From assembly GCF_921293095.1 (NCBI RefSeq), contig NC_060254.1, positions 186,001 to 250,000 of the forward strand: a DNA stretch of 64,000 nt, in the 5' to 3' direction. The position numbers and the translations under genes were made by a program. Shown here in pieces: positions 33,796 to 44,989 of the stretch; the first letter of the stretch is position 1, and every line of letters begins with the position of its first letter. Source of the stretch: Ischnura elegans (Eukaryota; Arthropoda; Insecta; Odonata; Coenagrionidae). The notes under the pieces were generated by a model. That model worked only from the letters and a program-made list of their open reading frames with translations, did no database searches and was not told where the DNA came from.

Positions 33796-34770
33796 GCCAG
33801 AAAAGCGACAAAATGCATTTCCCGGTATGCAATTTCTAAAAATTTTCCGGGGTTGGACCCCCGCATTCTCCCGTGATACGGACCCTATAACATGAGCCCC
33901 AGCCTAGCTAGGATCGGGTGCCCTAGAGCACCCGATCACCTCAGCCCGCCCAGAACTTTTTTCTCTCCTCCTTATCACACTGCCACAAATGGGGCATCAG
34001 AATATCAAGTGAAACCTTTCAAAAATAACATAAAAAGTATTATTTATACTATAGCACCTGAAAGTATTGAATTTCCTCGTTCAAAGGGGCATATGCTTTT
34101 ATCAGCATAATAATATTATATTATTTACATCAGCATAATCTATGCAGACGACTCAAGAAAAAGTTGATACTGAATTTTTTTAAACGACTAAAAGTTGTTA
34201 AACCAAGCGCAGCAGCTACGAGTTAAAATGATTTTGCGAAAATGCTCATATCAAAGTAAACTAAGATGCGGTGATGCCGGAAAATAAATAATGAACATTC
34301 CAAAATGCGTACACCTCAGAGAAAAATTAAACCAAATGTAAAAAGCACTTCTAAAGTAAAAAAATACACAAAAGCGTGTAAAAGATCCAACCGATATTCA
34401 ATCTACAAAATATGTCATTAACTTGGTCATAGTTAATTGCAATTGCGTTAAAAATAAGAGCGCTAAAATCGAGCACATAGTTCAGGATGTAGCAGTTTTT
34501 CAGTAATCGCACGGGTTCCGTTTTTTTTAAGTTCAAAGATTAAGTCCTTCTGCACAATGTCCCATATGCTAGGTGTGATCGGATGAGTGCGAAATAGCAC
34601 CTCTCTTTTACTTTCTCGCCCGAAAATATTTTCACAATGTGCTTGACGAATGCTAACTTCTTCAATTCACTACCATAAATATTTTTATGTAACTCATGGT
34701 TACTTCTCTAGTGCCTTAGTGGTACATTCTCTTCCCTTGTGCCTCTCTGTTTAACCCCCAAATATACCAA
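33796..34770. other. unassigned DNA with one perfect hairpin
   Basis: A perfect 10-bp stem, GATCGGGTGC/GCACCCGATC with a 6-nt loop, lies at 33912-33937. It may be the end of a nonautonomous transposon (a GGGGTTGGACCCCC stretch is near 33850), but no element boundaries were found. Confidence 0.4.
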
Positions 34771-34779
34771 GAAATAATT

Positions 34780-35420
34780 ATCCGTTTTGATTTTACAGAT
34801 GACTCTATTCCAATTTTTAAGGCTGCAAATATTACTTTGTGATCACATATACCGTCCACGATATCGATTTGATTTATCACCTTAGTACGGCTCTCTGCTT
34901 AAAAGTCTAATAGTTTATTTCCCCTCGTGAACATGTCAACTACTTGTGCAAATGAGTGATTTCCGTTTACTAAGATCTCGCAGATTTCTCTATTCCTTGA
35001 ATACGGTTTTATAGAGAGCAAGAATCCAAATTTATGCGTGGGAGATAGAAATCTCGCAGAATAATTATAACACTTCTACCGTGTCTCAAATAAAATGCAG
35101 GTTTTTTATTTGCTAATAGGGAAATAATATCAAATCGTTGTCTGATTGTACACCATACCCTTTCTATTTCAATGTCTGTTAATACATGGGAGGCGATGTA
35201 TAAATGTGATTTGACTGCTAGAAAAACTCCGCCACCTTCCCCATCGCAATAGTAGATTTAAATAGTGGAAAAACTTCGCTGTCTCATATATCCTTCGTAA
35301 GTCGATTCTCTGTCACTATGATCATAACCGCGTCTCGAAATGTGTACTCGATTTTAGCGCTCTTGTTTATAACGCAATAGTATGAATTGCGACAGTGTTA
35401 ATGTCATATTTTGAAGGTTG
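34780..35420 (-). pseudogene. LINE endonuclease domain, heavily decayed
   Basis: On the minus strand broken frames give an EN domain in order: TENRLTKDI with a catalytic-type glutamate (about 35320), GGGVFLAVKSHLYIASHVLTD (about 35250-35190), a degenerate GDFN position read as LRDFYLPRIN (about 35045), TRGNKLLDF near 34905, and VDGICDHKVIF at about 34860-34828, the final SDH-type motif. The order is that of Jockey/CR1-type endonucleases. Many stops and indels. The RT part is not found downstream on this strand, so the copy was truncated or broken up. It probably belongs to family B. Confidence 0.65.
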
Positions 35421-35727
35421 AATTTCGGATGGTCCTTATCTGCGCTAATGTGGTTAAGATGGGCAAATTACACTGGAAGTGCTTATAAAATTTCATATAA
35501 TTTCCCTGGGTTAATTGTTATAGATTTTTCCTTAGTTTCCGGCATTACTAATCTTAAATTTACTTAACGTGATGTGAAGAATTGCCCAATGCGGATTACC
35601 TCTGAGGATACGTTTAGCCGGATAACTTTACTCATTACTAATATTTAGTACTGAATTTTTCTCCCCAAATAACCCGCATAGATTATGTTGATGGTAAGAG
35701 TGCGGCTTTTAAAAAATGAGAAGAAGT

Positions 35728-36412
35728 ATGATTATTGTGGACTAGATCCCTCCCATGAATCTACCGCCACTACCGCGCACAGTATAAACCTACTCACCCA
35801 TGAAGGCACGCACTAGGAAAAGGTATACGGTGAGTTCAAATATAACTCTAAAGATGGGAAAAAAAACCTCGTCCCGGAGCCCGAAAGTAAACACTCCAAC
35901 GGCCCGACGCCTGTGGGGACGTGAATCACCTTAGTGCATTCCTCCCGCTGATATTAATTTCGATGGGGTATTTGCTCCTGGAGTTACACTCCAGCAGGGT
36001 TATTCCTCTAATCGTATTGCCGGGCAATGAGTCAAAATCGACCATAACTACGGCCTCGGGACATATTTATGTCTTCGAGCGATTAGTACGTAGAATTTTC
36101 ATTTTTAGAAGAGCTGATTTTGATGGGTTCAAGGGTCATCTGAAAAACGCTCCTGGAGTTTGACTCAAGGTCTGGTAACTCGGTCGCGTCCGCGTTCGTC
36201 CTCGTCGGCTCTTGGTGCCGTGAAGGAGAAGGATGCAGGCTGCTTCCTGTGCCAACCTTCAAATTTTTTCACCGACCCGAGCCCATCAATTAAGGGTGTA
36301 TTGTGAGTGTCTACATATTATTGAAAACGATATAACATTCATGTAATACGAAAAAGGACTTGATGGAGAAGAATACCTGACTGAAATATTTTCCTATTTC
36401 CCTCCGACAAAA
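35728..36412 (+). repeat. interspersed repeat, copy 1, with internal 175-bp insertion
   Basis: Matches 55287-55775 over its length (CCGAAAGTAAACACTCC, TAGTGCATTCC, GTCGGCTCTTGGTGC, GGATGCAGG, CATATTATTGAAAACGATA). Relative to that copy it carries extra sequence between two copies of GCTCCTGGAGTT at 35974-35985 and 36149-36160. The end of the insert, TTTTAGAAGAGCTGATTTTG onward (36103-36148), duplicates LINE family B sequence at about 36783-36830. The repeat may itself derive from a LINE 5' region, which is inference. Confidence 0.65.
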
Positions 36413-36479
36413 TTCCCTCCCACAGATACCATAGAAAGTGCTGAAACTAGTTTCCAAACTGCGGCGAAAGTGGCGCCGC

Positions 36480-38205
36480 TTCATTCTTTGTAATAATTAA
36501 TCCCACTGTACCTTCTATAGATTGGGAGACGCATAGATTCATTCCTGGTGGGAGGGATAAAGTGATTTCCGAGGCGTTTGTACACACTTTTACATCAGAT
36601 TCATTGTTTCAAATAGCATCCGCACCAAATACAGGAGAAAGTATTCTTGAAATAATATCGACAAATATACCTCATCAGGTAATATACGTGAGCACCGTCG
36701 AATGAATTAGTGACCATAGGTTAGTAACTGCAAAATCTTCTTTGAATACCGCTGAAATATTTGAAGGGCCTAAACTTTTAATTTTTAAAAGAGCTGATTT
36801 TGATGGGTTTAAGAGTCATCTGAAAAATGCTTCACCTGCGTTTCAAGAATCATTATCAAAGTTAAATGTAGGTGGTACTTGGAAAGCTCTTCTTTCGCTC
36901 GTATCCTCGGAAGTGAATAGCTACATCCCTAGTGAAACAAAAAAAAGAAGATAGCGACCGCGATGGTATGACGCGGAAATGAGAAAATCATTGAGGCGAC
37001 AAAGAGCGTGACATACTAAAATGAACTGCCACCACGCTAATGAACGCGTGGTTTAATTAAAAAATAGTTTTTTTTTAATTCCGCCACAAAGGAAGCGTTC
37101 AGGAATGCATTCAGCAATCATCAAAGGAAAAACACAAGTAGATCAGTTAAGGGATATCCCAAAAGGATTATGGTCTCATTTTAAGGAAGTTCAAGGTAAA
37201 AGATCTACCGTATGTTCGTTGAAAAACGATAATGGAGATAAGTTCACAAGTTCCGATAAAGCAAATTCGTTATATTCCTACTTCAAGAGCGTGGTCACCG
37301 AAACTTCTGATAACTCATCCTAGACAGTGGTCAATCTCTGCATAGGAAAGATGCCGCCTATTGACATTAGTACGCACGGAATAGAAAATATATTGAAATC
37401 GCTCAGTCTAAATAAATCACCTGAACCCGACGAAATCCCTTCTCGCGTGTACAAAGAACTCTCCTCAGATATCGTTCCATATTTGCAGTTAATATTCAGT
37501 TAATCCATCGAGCAACACAAAGTACTTAATGACTGGAAAATTTCTGATGTAACGCCAAGATTCAAAAGTGGAGGCAAGGAAGAGCCTTCGAAATATGGAC
37601 CGATATCTTTAACGTCCATCTCATGCCAAGTCCTTCGACATATCGTAGACAGCTCAGCAATGAAACACCTAGATGCGCAAAACTGTTAATGAGAACTCAA
37701 CATGGATTCAGGAAAAGTAGACCATGCGAAACCCAGTGAGTGCTTTTCGCCCACGATACTTTAGTCTCCGAAGAGGACAACATTCAATTAGACGCGATCT
37801 ATCTTGATTTCAAAAAAGGTATTGATAATGAACCCCACGGAAAAATGATAATGAAACTGAAGCCTTACGGCCTAGATGAAGATGTCATTTCCAGGATAAG
37901 AGAACTTTTGAGCGACCGCTTGCAGAGAGTAAGTAGTATTGGACGGTGAAGTCTCCAACGAGATTGGAGTCACTTCTGGCGTCCCTCACGGTAGTGCCAT
38001 AGGCCCACTCCTATTCCTTCTTTATGTGAAAGACACTGGTGAAATAGTCCACAGTAAGCTACGATTATTTGCAGAGGAGGCTGTAGTTTACAGAGAAATC
38101 CGTTCCAGCAAAGACGTAGATGAACTAACGAATGACCTAGCTGCTATCCAAGTATGACACGATGCATGGCAGTTTGAATTAAATTTGAAAAATCATAGGA
38201 TTCGT
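36480..38205 (+). pseudogene. LINE family B, endonuclease end plus RT, decayed
   Basis: Fragments in order: the endonuclease C-terminus as ISDHRLVTA (about 36703-36729), a linker with IFKRADFDGFKSHLKN (about 36781-36828), SRVYKELSSDIVPYL and WKISDVTPRF (37440-37565), AIYLDFKKGIDNEPHGKM (RT block A, about 37795-37848), TSGVPHGSAIGPLLFLLY (about 37968-38022), and an RT catalytic box changed to FAEEAVVY (38070-38093) where FADD is expected. Stops (for example 37321, 37501, 38155) and frame changes make it dead. It ends where the R repeat starts near 38215. Confidence 0.82.
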
Positions 38206-38252
38206 AGTAGTTTGGGAGGGCCAAGATCCAGCCAGGTATACTGGACCCAAAC

Positions 38253-38625
38253 AATGGTCGAGCGCGACACTTTTTCGAACCCTTTCCTCGGTCACCCAGA
38301 GGTTATCCGGGACCTCGGGAGACTGCCATAACAGCACGAGCTCACCCCTACAGATATCACCTGTTGTAGTAAATTTTTTGCTTTTTTAATTCCAATACTT
38401 AGCGGTAAATAAAGGCGCTAATCATATTCCTCGCGGTTGAGCGATTAAATTCGTCTTTTGATCGAGATTCTACGATGAAAAATAAGTATTTTATGAAAAG
38501 TGATAAAATTAACGCCGATTGCCTCCAGAGATTTGCAACGCCGAAATTTTGTGATGGGAGGGGAAAAGTAAAATAATCCTTTCTCTTCCCCCACTCCACT
38601 TTTTAGCTTAACCACGTGTATCCGA
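38253..38625 (+). repeat. repeat R, copy 1
   Basis: About 375 bp nearly identical to the reverse complement of 47327-47697. Landmarks: TCGAGCGCGAC, CGGGACCTCGGGAGAC, CAGCACGAGCTCACCCCTAC, AGCGGTAAATAAAGGCGC and a pyrimidine-rich end CTTCCCCCACTCC. Short open frames on the minus strand (66 codons, two frames) are shared with the other copy because the DNA is shared; no known domain. Both copies lie beside LINE family B pieces. Confidence 0.75.
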
Positions 38626-38703
38626 AATTCTGGTGGAGACCGCAAATGTGTTTGGCAGAGTGAGAGTTTTAACCATCGTACACTATTTTATTTAATATTG
38701 TAC

Positions 38704-39896
38704 AAAACCCTAGGTTGGGAAGAATCATAGAGCACACTAAAAAAGGATATAAAACACTCACAGTTAGTACTAAATTTTCGGTGGTGTATTACAGAGTTAG
38801 GTAAGAGACTGTAGGTAAAGGATAGCTGAGGGAAGGGGAAATAGTGGGGAGGTAGGGTCCAAAGAGGGGGGAAAGAGTGTGTTGAGGTAATTAAGGGATT
38901 ATCGATTGATATTTAAGCCACGAGGAAGAAATGCTTTGAATAGCCATATGTACGTCAATTCAATGGAATTAAGTTTGAGTGGGTGGTCTGTGGGGGGAAG
39001 GGAGGCCAAAACTGATAGGTACATTGTAGCAATCATTGAATTGACGCTTATGAGTGGCCGCATGTTTCGCCACCGGGAGGGACGCAAAGTGAGAGGAAGT
39101 GCATGATGCCCTGTGGTTATTGATCCTTAGGTTAAGGGGAGATGAGGATTTGCCTATATAAAAGGAGGGACAGTGTTTGCATTGAATAAGGTAAACTACA
39201 TTCTTGGAAGTACAAGAGGCCGCAGGAGGTGGTGGTAGGTAGGAGACGAGATGACTGGGGATAGAAGGAGGGGCAAAAATTGGGGAGGTCTTGCATCTAG
39301 GACGACCACAGGGCGAAGTAGTGGGTGACTTCTGTAAGAGGTTAGTTGAGCGGAATAAATTTGAAAGGTTTGCAGGTCGTCTGAATGTGACAGTAGGGGG
39401 TTTGGGAAAAAGATTGGCTGTCGACTTATTATTTTTTAGAATAGGGAAGAGGTCTTTGAGGATAGATTGCAGGGATTGTATTCCAGGAAAGTAAGTGGTG
39501 CAGAGGGTAATGTCACGTGGTTTGCTTCTATTTCATGATTCAGTGGGGCAGTTTGCTGGGGGGCGGGGGGGTGTTTGAGAATTTTTTTATACAGGAGGTA
39601 CTCTGGGTAGCCTCTCTGGAGGAGGAAACGGTGAAGGTTGTGAAGAAAATTATTCAGGGCATCAGGATTATTACAAATACGGTGGCCTCGAATGGAAAGG
39701 GAATAAGGAAGGGAGCGTTTAGTGTGGGAAGGATGACAACTGCTAAAATGAAGTTACTGCTGCTTATTCGTGTTTTTTACATGGACAGAGGTGAGAAATT
39801 TGTTATTGACAAGAGAGATATTGACATCAAGGAAGGTAATCTGCGAAGTAGAAATGGTTGATTTTAATTAAATAGTTTTATTTTTTTATTAGATAG
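38704..39896 (-). mobile_element. Penelope-like retroelement, 5'-truncated, with 18-bp direct repeats
   Basis: A 1,193-bp block is bracketed by TTTTATTTAATATTGTAC at 38686-38703 and 39897-39914. It encodes, on the minus strand, the end of a Penelope-type reverse transcriptase fused to a GIY-YIG endonuclease. The sequence immediately beyond the 39914 repeat looks like an inverted LINE tail (ACTTGCGG, then GCATCTACATAA), suggesting insertion into an older LINE tail. Most of the RT is missing, as expected for a 5'-truncated copy. Confidence 0.82.
38899..39862 (-). pseudogene. Penelope RT thumb region plus GIY-YIG endonuclease
   Basis: Penelope-like elements copy their RNA with a telomerase-related RT and cut target DNA with a GIY-YIG nuclease. 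From 39862 downward: TISTSQITFLDVNISLV, one in-frame stop, HTKRSLPYSL..RG.RIC (about 39724-39680) and LQRGYPEYLLYKK. After a frame change: FPGIQSLQSILKDLFPIL, TVTFRRPANLSNLFRS, then the nuclease NVVYLIQCKHCPSFYIGKS (about 39204-39148; GIY as VVY, YIG intact), LRINNHR with the conserved arginine, and PVAKHAATHKRQF. A second frameshift in the C-run near 38990-38998 moves the typical C-terminal ELTYIWLFKAFLPRGLN into another frame (about 38965-38909). The nuclease domain itself has no stop; the gene is nonetheless broken. Confidence 0.85.
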
Positions 39897-39914
39897 TTTT
39901 ATTTAATATTGTAC

Positions 39915-41799
39915 TTGCGGATCTGCATCTACATAACTCAGTGAGGGAAATTCAAACAAGGCAAACCATTTCCTTTCTCCGCCGTCCAAATACGCACCGA
40001 TCACCGAGTCTCCCCAAGCCAGAGCATGACTCGCGATGAACTCCGTAGCATGGAGGCGCATTCGACGGCATCATGTGCGCACATTGGGAACGCTACTCTG
40101 AATTTTCCTTCGCCTATCTCAACGAAACGGCAAAAACCACTACTGGCTATAGCAAGGTTTCTCTTAAGGTATACAAGACAGTAAAGAGATGATTCGAAGG
40201 GCCACTTATTTGAGTGCAGTTGATTTTGAAGAAGTTTTTCCGGAATGACTGACGAGCACATTGCCAGAACGCGTTTTTCTTTCGATCGAGAATGATATGT
40301 TCCTATCTTGATTTAAGATGCCTTTGTCAGCAGGCGAAAGGGGGAAAAGAAGTCAGCTTGTTGGAGGCAAGCTTATTCGTAGCGGAAACGTAGCGAAGGA
40401 TGAATAAAAATTGAAGCATCGTGTACTACTCTGAGAAACGCAACAGAGGCATTGAAAAATCGTAGAAGACATCCACCTGAGAAGTGACCGATTAGGACCT
40501 AGGTGTACAACCTGAGATGTTTTTGCTTGCGTATAATAAATCGAAATGCTGCTGAGATTTCAAATTTAATAAAAGGAGAGATATTGTCCCAAGTGAAGTG
40601 TGAATTCAATGGAGTATATTTTTCGTTCTTCATTTTTTTCCGCATTAACTAAGATATTTTATTTGACCCTTAAATACTGTCAAAAATAATTTGACATCAA
40701 TATGTCAAGCATTGATTTAATATTACGAAATTGGTTTTCAAAAAATTGGAAGGAAAGTGAGGTATTCATTTGCAGAAAATAAAAGTTTTTTTTTGCCACT
40801 AGCTAGGAATAAATAAAATGTTAATTTTATTTTACGAGTTATGGAATTTACCTCGAAAAATTTTGTGTCGTCAATCAAATTTGTAGCAATGATTGAGGAA
40901 ATTTTCAGCCACAATTGACGCACTTAAACCTTTGAAAGTGATAATTGTTTAGGTATCACTGGTAAACATAGATCTTTTTCTAGAGACGTTGTTGCGTGAT
41001 CTAAAACGTATTTTTCACGCTGATTCCGAATCTATGATTGGATTCTTTATATCACATCTAGTTTCCTTAGGAAAGCGTAATGTATGCTTTTGCTTTTACG
41101 AAAGTGGTACCTTAATTCATTTATATATCGTGATAACATGAGCTAGTGAAAATAAAACTTTCCTGCCAAAATATGTTGTCCTACGACGTTATGCCTTCCT
41201 ATCCTGTCAAAATATGTTTAAAATTGCTTTATCTTATCGTTTTCTTCGAAGCAATGCTGACTCAGCTGCCTCTTCACATCAGCAAGTGACCAGCTGTTGG
41301 CGCGTGAAGACGTTCGTTTTCTCTGAAGATAGTTTGAGAATGTTGTTTCTCACAGGAAATTACAGTATTACAATGTAATCGCATAGAAGTGGCTTAGCTT
41401 TTATCAGGCTTAGATAGTGCTTAAACCATCCTGATGACTTTTGTTATTTATACGGTGAAATTACTTTTAAGTCTCAGAGGCGGAAAATTACTCCCTTTTT
41501 CAGAGTGTTATAAGCTTCATGTTGACTGCCTGTTGGGTGGCCAAGTTTAAGGATGGGCTCCCTATGTGTTGTGTGGCCCCATTGTAGAGCTTTTTACTGG
41601 TTGCACTAAGGGAAAACGTCATAAGGAATTTTTCGTCTCCAGGAATTGGCAGATCATTTTTCATACTGCTATTTTTGTTGAAAAAACGAAAGGAATTACA
41701 CCGAAGTCAAAACGCAGTAAAATATCCAGACAAATTTGAATCAGCGATACTACTGTTCCCTCACTCCGAAAATTTACAACTGCCGGAATCAATGGAATA
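39915..41799. other. unassigned DNA after the Penelope insertion
   Basis: The first 30 bp look like an inverted LINE tail. Beyond that no gene or repeat was recognised; the 86-codon minus-strand frame at 40001-40261 has no known domain. Confidence 0.4.
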
Positions 41800-43010
41800 A
41801 GTTAATATAAGCGAAGATTCAGAAAGTAATCTGATGGACCTCATTGTACAACGCAAGAGGATGTAAATGATCTAGTGCAAGATTAAAATTTTATCCAAAA
41901 AGGAAGGTGAAATATTAGGACCACTATTAAAGTGTTAGAATTTGCCGGATCCAAATACAATACTTTTGATGTCGTGATCTCGACATGACGAATTTGATAT
42001 CATTTTTTTCTCCAGATAACTGTTTGCTTTTTGAAATGATGTCCTCTCTGTTACGGATACTCTTAATTTCGAATTCAGCACAGATAATTAGCGTTTGTAC
42101 ATTTATTCCTCCTAGGTTATTTTAAAGGCTAATATATTACATAATGGTAATGAGAACCCATTAATACTGTTAACTCATGAAACTGAAATGAAAGAATCTT
42201 ACGATAATATGTAGTTGCTTAAAAAAATCACTACCAAAAATAAAAATGGAAAATTTGTGGCCACTTAACAGTAATTGCAATTTTACTAGGCTTACAGCTT
42301 GGCTTAACCAAATGTTGTTGCTTCATCTGCGAGTGGAATATCAGAGACAGAAAAAAATTTTACTTGAAAAAAATTGCACGGAACGTTAAGAACTCTTTCC
42401 TGGATCCAAAAATGTCCTTTGTCAGCCTTTGGTCGATCCAAAATATATTCTTTTTCCACTTCTGCAACCTAATAAGGACTTAATAGCAATTTTGTGAAAT
42501 CTATGGACAATAATGGTGCTGGTTTTACTTATTTCAAACAAAAAGTCCTTCAATTAAGCGTGGCAAAGATCAGAGAAGGAATTTGTATAGGGCAACAGAT
42601 TAGGGAAGCGCTGAAGGATTCGGAATTTTAACAGCAATTGAGGTAAACGGGAAGAAGCGCATGGAGCGCATTCAGAAATGTATGTGAACATTTTTTGGAA
42701 ATATCATGGATCAAAATTATCACGATCTGGTGCCTTATCTATTTAAATCGTACCAAAAAATGGGCTGCGATATGAATTTAAAAATTTATTTTCCCCACCC
42801 ACACCTTGCCTTTTTCCACCAAACCTCATCGCTGTTAGAGATGAACACAGTGAGCGTTTCGATCAGGTAATTTAACATTTTGAGAAAAATTGTACCAAGC
42901 AAATTTCAGCAACACGTAAGATGATTACTGAGGGGCACTGAATAGGGACCTACCAGATGCTAAATATACGAGAAAATCCTATGAAAGTCCCTATGAAATT
43001 TTTTTGCATT
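41800..43010 (+). pseudogene. decayed copy of a multicopy arthropod protein of presumed transposon origin
   Basis: Broken frames give a series I associate with a large, uncharacterised, highly repeated arthropod protein family: LHNGNENPLILLTHE and MKESYDN (about 42133-42213), VKSMDNNGAGFTYFKQKV and IREGICIGQQIREALKDSEF (about 42497-42630), MGCDMNLKIYFPHPHLAFF (about 42760-42820), RDEHSERFDQ in a second frame (about 42838-42868), and NRDLPDAKYTRKS (about 42943-42980). Stops and frameshifts are frequent. The copy-number behaviour of the family suggests mobility, but its mechanism is unknown to me. The recognition is from memory of the family pattern and was not checked against a database. Confidence 0.55.
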
Positions 43011-43148
43011 TTTTTAAATCGCTAAGTATCCTTGAACCCTTATTTAATGTGGTTGTCCTAAAGAAACTAAACGCGATAGAAAACATCTGAGCCCAGATTT
43101 GGAATCAGGACGAAAAGCACCTCAAGGGTCACCCAACAACATCTCTAT

Positions 43149-43383
43149 AGGTCTGTTTACACGGTACATTAACTCGTACGGGTTAATGTCTAAATGTATG
43201 AACGCGAGAATGAACGCCAAAATGCACCGTGTAACCACCCAACTTGTGCGAATGCATGCACAAAAAGTAGAGCCTGTTCTAATTTGGTTCATGCATTCGT
43301 ACATGTTCCGTTCCGGTCCACAAAAATCATTCATGCAAACGTACATTAACTCGTACGAGTTAATGTATCGTGTAAACAGGCCT
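43149..43383. mobile_element. 235-bp MITE with about 45-bp TIRs
   Basis: The left end AGGTCTGTTTACACGGTACA and the inverted right end AGGCCTGTTTACACGATACA continue into ATTAACTCGTACG on both sides. Each arm also contains a small internal palindrome, TTAACTCGTACGAGTTAA in the right arm. Flanking TAT and TAA suggest at most a TA- or TWA-type duplication. Noncoding; superfamily not assigned. Confidence 0.8.
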
Positions 43384-43979
43384 TAAGACAGAAAAATAAG
43401 TTTTTTTGTTGCCCAGTGTATGTAGGGTAATTCCTGATGCTCAAAATCGCTCCTCGCTGTTGCTGCCTCGCAGATTACGTCTTACGAATATTGAACCCGT
43501 AAATTTTAAGAGACGAGAAAATACGGAAGAGGAGATGGGCTTTAGGTGAATTTTATTACGAGTGCCAAAGCAGGTGCGAGGGAGGAACTGAAAGGAGAGT
43601 TAGAGGGAGATAGAGGGTAAAAGGAAGGCACAGATCCTAAGGATATCGATTGCGCCAACATTCTAGAGAGGAGTACGAAATACGTTCGAGCCTCGGTGCG
43701 AGGCAGGCAAATTCACCGTCACGACATTGGTGGCTGAAAAAAGGGGAATCGGAAGCCGTTAGAAAGGGAATCCATTCTCCTGCGAAGCGATGGCGGGGGC
43801 ACGAATTTTGTTGGGATACTTCTTCGCCCCATAGTACTTACACCTGTACATTAAAATGAAAAAGACACATGCGCGACTTACTTATGAGGAAACACAAGAA
43901 ATGCGTGAAAATTATTTTTAAAAATAAAATAAGAGACAAAGAAAACGCTTAAGATGGCGTTGAGTGAATTCAAAACAAA
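43384..43979. other. unassigned purine-rich DNA
   Basis: AG-rich stretch (43560-43640). The 69-codon frame at 43650-43859 has no recognisable domain. Confidence 0.35.
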
Positions 43980-44980
43980 AATTTGGGCGAATATTAAGAT
44001 GATAACTCATAAGGCTTTCTGCTCATATGCTAGGGAAGTACAAGGAAATAAAGCTACAGCCTCTTCACTCATAAATGGCGGTAGTGACGAACAATTGAGA
44101 TTAAGCTAATCTCTTAAATAACGTTTCCCATAGTGTCTTCACTCATTCACGACGAATATACCATATAATAATACCTTTACCTCGTCTCTGCCAATAAAGA
44201 ATGCCGTCCATATGTATTTCAAGCAGTGGTATAAAGAAACGACTCATCTGTATTAATCCGAAGAAATCGATAGGCACCGATCTCATTCCAGTTCGAGGTT
44301 ATAAGGAATCAGCATGAGAGATAGCTCCTTACTTGAAGATAGTGTTCGAAACAATTTCTAGCAGCCCCTAAAGATTGAAAAACAGCAAACGTCACGAAAG
44401 ATTTGATGCTTTCCCGGCGAATGATGTGAGTAAACTTCTCTCGGGTTTCCCACCGGGTTAAAGGCTTCATTATGGCCCTCTTCAGGCCATAACAAAGCCT
44501 TTAACCCGGTGGGAAACCCGAGAGAAGTTTACTCACAGCAAACGTCACGCCTATATTTAAAGTTGGGGATAGGGAAACGCATAGTAATTTCCATCCGATT
44601 TCACGAACTTCTATTTCTTGCAAAACATTGGAACATTTTATTTTCAGTTCGATAATGGGTCTAGTGGATAGCCAAAATCTGTTAGCAAAAGAACAGCACG
44701 GATTCATAGTGGCGATGACAGTCCTTAATAATGACCTGGCGGTCGAAACGCGTCATTCTTTCAATGATAAACCTGTGGAAAAAATCCATCTCTCTGTTCT
44801 TTCAATACTATTACTCCAAACGGTCATAAAATATTACGCATGATGACAAAATATACCTGTACCTTCCTGAAAAGGCAAAACTTGACAACGGTTGGTTATT
44901 GCTACAGCAATCCATGAAAGATTAGGAAAATAGAAAAAAAATATATTCACAGAGTGGATCTAGCGAGTGACGCCATTAAT
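43980..44980 (+). pseudogene. LINE family B fragment, interrupted by a foldback insertion
   Basis: Frames resemble the linker and first half of the RT: HKAFCSYAREVQGNKA (about 44008-44055), then a segment equivalent to WK.ANVTPIFKVGDRE split by the insertion at 44397-44534, followed by a FRPISRTS-equivalent region near 44595 and HFIFSSIMGLVDSQNLLAKE with EQHGF (about 44630-44705). The reading frame changes at several points. The YADD region is absent. Confidence 0.7.
44397..44534 (+). mobile_element. foldback retroposon, copy 2, inside a LINE, with 15-bp duplication
   Basis: ACAGCAAACGTCACG occurs at 44382-44396 and 44535-44549. The 138-bp insert starts with AAAGATTTGATGCTTTCCCG, then GCGAATGATG, then a hairpin with arms of about 36 bp (GTAAACTTCTCTCGGGTTTC and its inverse at the far end) and an inner inverted pair TTATGGCC/GGCCATAA. 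The order tail-then-hairpin and the TCCCGGCG and CTCGGGTTTCC blocks match copy 1 at 3995-4163 read on its minus strand. The insertion splits a codon run of the surrounding LINE RT, so the uninterrupted target is known. Confidence 0.8.
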
Positions 44981-44989
44981 TTTATTCAT

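Noticed and set aside
33912-33937. Perfect 10-bp hairpin as a transcription terminator
   Set aside because: The context is eukaryotic repeat DNA with no adjacent gene; more likely part of a decayed transposon.
41425-41465. CTGATGA followed by GTGAAATTAC as a hammerhead
   Set aside because: The intervening sequence forms no stem II and no cleavage-site strand follows.
44463-44500. CTGAAGA with GAAGCC on the minus strand inside foldback copy 2 as a hammerhead
   Set aside because: The segment is better explained by the TTATGGCC/GGCCATAA inner hairpin, and the stem III and cleavage-site elements are not in place.
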